This document shows positions 19,660-22,439 of a DNA stretch of 22,439 bases, piece after piece. Positions within the stretch are counted from its first letter, which is position 1. Each line of letters begins with the position of its first letter. Both the position numbers and the translations under genes were made by a program. The notes beneath the pieces are model-generated. The model saw only the letters and a list, made by a program, of their open reading frames with translations, had not been told where the DNA came from and searched no databases. Source of the DNA: Lentzea aerocolonigenes (lineage in GTDB: Bacteria; Actinomycetota; Actinomycetes; Mycobacteriales; Pseudonocardiaceae); the NCBI RefSeq assembly GCF_000955955.1, contig NZ_JYJG01000129.1:1-22439 (forward strand), read 5' to 3'.

Positions 19660-19926
19660 CTAGCGCCAGCGCATCGTCATCAGCAGGCCGATGATCATCA
19701 GCGCGAAGCCGATGGCGAAGTTCCACGCGCCCAGCTCGAGCATGAACGGGATCTTCTCGGCCGCGATGTAGTTGACGACCAGCCATGCGAGGCCCAGCAC
19801 CATGAAGCCGAGCATGATGACGACGTAGACCGGGTGTGACGGTCCCGCTGCCTTGACCTTGACCGGCGTGCGGCGGTCAGTCGGTGCGGTGTAGGCCGCC
19901 TTCTTCCGGACCTTGGACTTGGGCAT
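19660..19926 (-). CDS. crgA: Cell division protein CrgA
   Basis: An 88-residue membrane protein of the CrgA family, a divisome component that in mycobacteria interacts with FtsZ, FtsQ, FtsI and CwsA, and in Streptomyces affects septation. It begins [15 protein letters not shown] with a basic cytoplasmic tail, then two membrane helices (about 32-54 and 66-85) with the typical LAWLVVNY and [15 protein letters not shown], ending MRWR. ATG 19924-19926. It is divergent from the sortase gene and followed by a strong terminator, so it is a single-gene unit. Confidence 0.96.
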   Translation of the reverse strand: MPKSKVRKKAAYTAPTDRRTPVKVKAAGPSHPVYVVIMLGFMVLGLAWLVVNYIAAEKIPFMLELGAWNFAIGFALMIIGLLMTMRWR

Positions 19927-20071
19927 GCTGTCCTCGCCTGACGTGGATATCCCTCAGTGACGCAAGTTTACGTGCACTACTCGGGGAACACGTTAACGTA
20001 GCGGAGGTGGTCAGCGAACCACCTGGCAGACGCAGTTGTTTTCAGTTCACAGTCCGCGCGGAGGTTCTCAG
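19927..20071. promoter_or_regulatory. Divergent crgA/sortase promoter spacer
   Basis: This 145-bp spacer contains no gene and must hold both promoters. The ribosome site cggagg (20059-20064) lies 7 bp before the sortase GTG. I see no confident -35/-10 pair. Confidence 0.5.
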
Positions 20072-21328
20072 GTGAACTCGGGACCGCAGCAGCCGCCTCC
20101 AAGGCGTCCTGCACCCCGTCGTGATGACCTGCAGCACGTGCGGGCCACACCCTCGCCGCGCCCGGTGCCGCCACCTGACGCAACTCAGTTCACCAGCGCT
20201 TTCTCCGGCAGCCTGCCCCCGCCAGGTGCCCCGCCGCGCCGTCCGGGACCGCCTCCGCAGGGCCCGACGCCACCTCCGTCCGGAGGCATGCCGCCGGGAA
20301 CTCCGCCGCGTGGGATGCCGCAGGGTCCGCCTCCCGGAACACCGCCGCGCGGAATGCCTCCGCAGGGAATGCCTCCTCGACCGGCCCGCCCTCGCCCGGT
20401 CGATCCGCCCACCGAGGTGATTCCGCGCGTCGAAGACGACTACGACGACGAGTACTACGACGATGACGACTATTACGACGACGAGGAACCGGCAAAGCCC
20501 GCCCCGCCGCCGGACAGCATGGCGCGCAAAGCGGTGCGCGGCGTCGGCGAAGCCCTCATCACGATGGGCCTGGTCGTGCTGCTGTTCGTCGTCTACGAGG
20601 TCTACGTGACGGACCTGCTCTCCGCGGAGAAGCAGGCGGACGCCACCGCCGCGCTCGACTCCGAGTGGAGCTCGAACGTCGTGACGCCGCCCCCGTCCGA
20701 CCCGAACCGCCAGGCCAAGACCACCCTCATCGAGGGCAAGGCGTTCGCGAAGATGTACATCCCGGTCTTCGGCAGCGACTGGAAGTTCTCGGTCGTCGAG
20801 GGCACCACCGACAAGCACCTCGAGATCGGCCCCGGCCACTACAAGGACACCGCGCAGCCGGGCGAGGCGGGCAACTTCGCCATCGCCGGCCACCGCGTCG
20901 GCAAGGGCGCGCCGTTCAACGACCTCGACCTGCTCGAGTCCTGCAACGCCATCGTCGTGCAGACCCAGACCCAGTGGTTCGTCTACCGGGTGCTCCCGAT
21001 GAGCAACGAGGTGGCCGGCTGGGCGGGCAACGCGAAGTCGAAGGAAGCCGCCTGCACCGGCGTCGCCCCGCTGTCCACGACCCTCGGCGACGCCTACGCC
21101 AAGACCGTGGGCCAGGAGATCGTGGTGCCGACCCAGGGCGAGGTCATCGCCCCGATCCCGCACCAGGTGGGGACGACGGTGCCCGCCGACAAGCAGGCCC
21201 GCCTGCTCACCCTGACGACCTGCCACCCGCGCTTCTCCGACCGGCAGCGCCTGATCGTGCACGCCATCGAGACCAAGAGCTACCCAGTGGCCGACGGCTT
21301 CATTCCGCCAGAGATGCAGGAGGGCTGA
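20072..21328 (+). CDS. Class E sortase with Pro-rich/acidic N-terminus
   Basis: A 418-residue sortase, a transpeptidase that cuts a C-terminal sorting signal and attaches the protein to the wall. Catalytic residues are H274 in AIAGHRV, C384 in TLTTCHPRF and R393 in RQRLIVHA; TLTTC-x-P is typical of class E. The cytoplasmic N-terminus is unusual: a Pro/Gly/Met-rich stretch (about 47-112, repeats of GTPPRGMP) and an acidic Asp/Tyr block (121-139) precede one membrane helix (about 160-178). GTG 20072 has cggagg 7 bp upstream. A small membrane protein overlaps its stop. Substrates with an LAxTG-like signal are not in the window. Confidence 0.93.
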   Translation: MNSGPQQPPPRRPAPRRDDLQHVRATPSPRPVPPPDATQFTSAFSGSLPPPGAPPRRPGPPPQGPTPPPSGGMPPGTPPRGMPQGPPPGTPPRGMPPQGMPPRPARPRPVDPPTEVIPRVEDDYDDEYYDDDDYYDDEEPAKPAPPPDSMARKAVRGVGEALITMGLVVLLFVVYEVYVTDLLSAEKQADATAALDSEWSSNVVTPPPSDPNRQAKTTLIEGKAFAKMYIPVFGSDWKFSVVEGTTDKHLEIGPGHYKDTAQPGEAGNFAIAGHRVGKGAPFNDLDLLESCNAIVVQTQTQWFVYRVLPMSNEVAGWAGNAKSKEAACTGVAPLSTTLGDAYAKTVGQEIVVPTQGEVIAPIPHQVGTTVPADKQARLLTLTTCHPRFSDRQRLIVHAIETKSYPVADGFIPPEMQEG

Positions 21329-21483
21329 TGTACGGCTGGATCTGGCGGCGTCTGCCGGGCCCGCTGTATCTGCGGATCATCGAGGCGGTCGTGCTGACCG
21401 CGGGCATCATCGCGCTGCTGATGTTCGTGGTGTTCCCGTGGGCGGAGCCGAAGCTGCCGTTCAACCACGTCACCACCCAGTGA
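21328..21483 (+). CDS. Small membrane protein coupled to the sortase
   Basis: A 51-residue protein starting MYGWIWRRLPGPLYLRIIEA, with one membrane helix (about 17-37) and a tail PWAEPKLPFNHVTTQ. Its ATG overlaps the sortase stop (TGATG), so translation is coupled. A small membrane protein with a similar WRRLPGP N-terminus commonly follows the class E sortase in Pseudonocardiaceae, by recollection. Its last 14 bp overlap the 3' end of the convergent gene. Function unknown; a sortase accessory is plausible. Confidence 0.8.
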   Translation: MYGWIWRRLPGPLYLRIIEAVVLTAGIIALLMFVVFPWAEPKLPFNHVTTQ

Positions 21484-21925
21484 GCTGAGCCTCCGCGAGC
21501 CGCAGGTACTCGCGGACGAACGCGAGGTAGGCGTTCGGATTGGTGTCGTGGAGAGCCAGCGCCACGTAGACGCTTTCGTCCTCGTCGTCCATTCGCATGT
21601 TGATCCGTCCGGCGTCATCACCCCACTCGCTGGGAGGTGCCCCGCCGAGGATTCGGAGAGCGGCTTCGCGCCCGAGGAACCAGTCGGCTTGTTCGCCGGT
21701 GATCGGCTCGATGCCGAGTTCGTCCAGGAACTGGCGAACGAGAGAAGTGGCGTCCCCTCTCGACAACCGCGTCGGTGACTCACCTGCCAGTTCACGGAGT
21801 GCCGGGGTGTCGAGACCCTCGATCAGGAAGTCGCAGGCGAGCCACACCGCGCGATCGGGTTCGACGCTGTAGTCGGCCCACTCGACGTTGAGGTGGTTCA
21901 CCCTGGCGGCGAGGTCGGCGTTCAC
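21470..21925 (-). CDS. Hypothetical soluble protein
   Basis: I do not recognise this 151-residue protein. It has no signal peptide or membrane helix, is acidic, and looks mostly helical with segments such as EPDRAVWLACDFLIEGLDTPALRELAGES and FVREYLRLAEAQLTGW. The arrangement (Trp/Leu-rich amphipathic helices, an acidic DDEDES turn before VYVALALH) suggests a small globular cytoplasmic protein. GTG 21923-21925 is the start. It is convergent with the sortase partner gene and overlaps it by 14 bp. It is not part of the usual conserved origin-proximal set, so it may be a lineage-specific insertion. Confidence 0.7.
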   Translation of the reverse strand: MNADLAARVNHLNVEWADYSVEPDRAVWLACDFLIEGLDTPALRELAGESPTRLSRGDATSLVRQFLDELGIEPITGEQADWFLGREAALRILGGAPPSEWGDDAGRINMRMDDEDESVYVALALHDTNPNAYLAFVREYLRLAEAQLTGW

Positions 21926-21964
21926 AGGTCAAGTGTCCGGGCCGCCGCGAGCGAATAAGTGAAA

Positions 21965-21992
21965 CCGCCATCGCGCCCACACGCGATGGCGG
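21965..21992 (-). terminator. Terminator of fprA
   Basis: ccgccatcgcg (21965-21975) is perfectly complementary to cgcgatggcgg (21982-21992), 11 bp with a 6-base loop. On the minus strand it starts 20 bp after the fprA stop and is followed by TTTCACTT. Confidence 0.82.
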
Positions 21993-22012
21993 CTTCATCG
22001 GGAAACGGCCGG

Positions 22013-22439
22013 TCAGCCGTTCGAGATCGCGGTCATCTCCTCGCGCGAGACGACCTTCACGCGTTCGCGGCCCTCGACGGCGCCCAACGCCATCTCGTGC
22101 AGGTCGAGCCGGCCCCAGCCCTCGTTGGTCACGAACGGCACGCCGCGCTGTCCGAGGAACTCCACGATGTCGCCGGAAGACGACGAGGCACGGGGGAGGG
22201 ACGCCGCGTCCTCCAGCAGGCTGGTGATGGTCTCCAGCGCGTCGCCCTTGGTGTGGCCGATGAGGCCGATCGGGCCGCGCTTGATCCAGCCGGTGACGTA
22301 GACGCCTGGGATCGGCACCTCGTCCAGGTCCAGCACGCGGCCCGCGAGGTGCGGGATCGTGCCCGAGACGTGGTCGAACGGGATGTCGGCCAAGTGCGTC
22401 GAGAGGTAGCCGACCGCGCGGTACACGGCCTGGACGTCC
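22013..22439 (-). CDS. fprA: Ferredoxin--NADP+ reductase, C-terminal part (partial)
   Basis: The gene is open at the right edge, so only about the last 141 residues are present. The sequence YRAVGYLSTHLADIPFD, then GRVLD, VPIPGVYVTGWIKRGPIGLIGHTKGDALETI matches the C-terminal half of adrenodoxin-reductase-like FprA, a FAD enzyme moving electrons between NADPH and ferredoxin to supply cytochromes P450 and other partners. GVYVTGWIKRGP is the diagnostic flavin/NADP-site motif. The 5' end and the rest of the FAD domain lie outside the window. A terminator follows the stop. Confidence 0.93.
   Translation of the reverse strand, partial: DVQAVYRAVGYLSTHLADIPFDHVSGTIPHLAGRVLDLDEVPIPGVYVTGWIKRGPIGLIGHTKGDALETITSLLEDAASLPRASSSSGDIVEFLGQRGVPFVTNEGWGRLDLHEMALGAVEGRERVKVVSREEMTAISNG

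Noticed and set aside
20210..20400. Tandem-looking Pro/Gly-rich DNA repeats
   Set aside because: They are in-frame codon repeats of the sortase N-terminal arm, not a CRISPR or an independent repeat element.

Overview
This window is the replication-origin neighbourhood of a high-GC actinobacterium, most likely a member of the Pseudonocardiaceae (Lentzea/Saccharothrix/Amycolatopsis type). The assignment rests on GC-rich coding with frequent GTG starts, on the order rpmH-dnaA-oriC-dnaN-gnd-recF-dciA-gyrB-gyrA-DUF3566-tRNA-Ile-tRNA-Ala-cwsA-ppiA-crgA, and on proteins that read like close relatives of mycobacterial ones (PpiA, CrgA, DciA). The genus is an inference and no 16S gene is present.

Left arm (1-2800, minus strand): a compact ribosome/membrane-insertion operon rpmH-rnpA-yidD-yidC-jag runs away from the origin and ends at a strong hairpin. 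About 290 bp of non-coding, repeat-rich DNA lies beyond it at the window edge; rsmG/parA/parB, which usually follow jag, are not in the window.

Origin (2800-5454): the rpmH-dnaA divergent spacer carries a perfect DnaA box over the likely dnaA promoter. dnaA ends in a textbook terminator. The 712-bp dnaA-dnaN spacer is oriC: degenerate DnaA boxes, a CCCGGG-centred 13-mer in two direct and two inverted copies, a 23-bp palindrome, and an AT-rich tract.

Replication block (5455-14080, plus strand): dnaN, gnd (short NAD-type 6-phosphogluconate dehydrogenase), recF, dciA (helicase-loader family) and gyrB-gyrA. gnd, recF and dciA are packed head to tail. The 5' end of dciA contains two perfect DnaA boxes and two weaker ones inside the coding sequence. 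DUF3566 membrane protein, tRNA-Ile(GAU), a 40-residue DLW-39 protein and tRNA-Ala(UGC) follow.

Envelope and division block (15650-21930, both strands): DoxX membrane protein, a lipoprotein (probably DUF2020), a CwsA-like protein, PpiA peptidyl-prolyl isomerase coupled to a zinc-finger rhomboid protease, a PH-domain membrane protein, CrgA, a class E sortase with a 51-residue membrane partner, and an unrecognised 151-residue protein. CwsA and CrgA are known divisome/polar-growth factors in mycobacteria, so this stretch links the origin region to wall growth. The window ends inside an fprA-type ferredoxin-NADP reductase gene.

Most of the window is ordinary, conserved core genome. I do not see a defence system, prophage, CRISPR array or clearly new multi-gene system. 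The most interesting signals are non-coding or overlaid on coding: the oriC repeat array, perfect DnaA boxes located outside the dnaA-dnaN spacer, an inverted repeat that abuts the ppiA start, and a small dispersed hairpin repeat with compensating arm-length changes.
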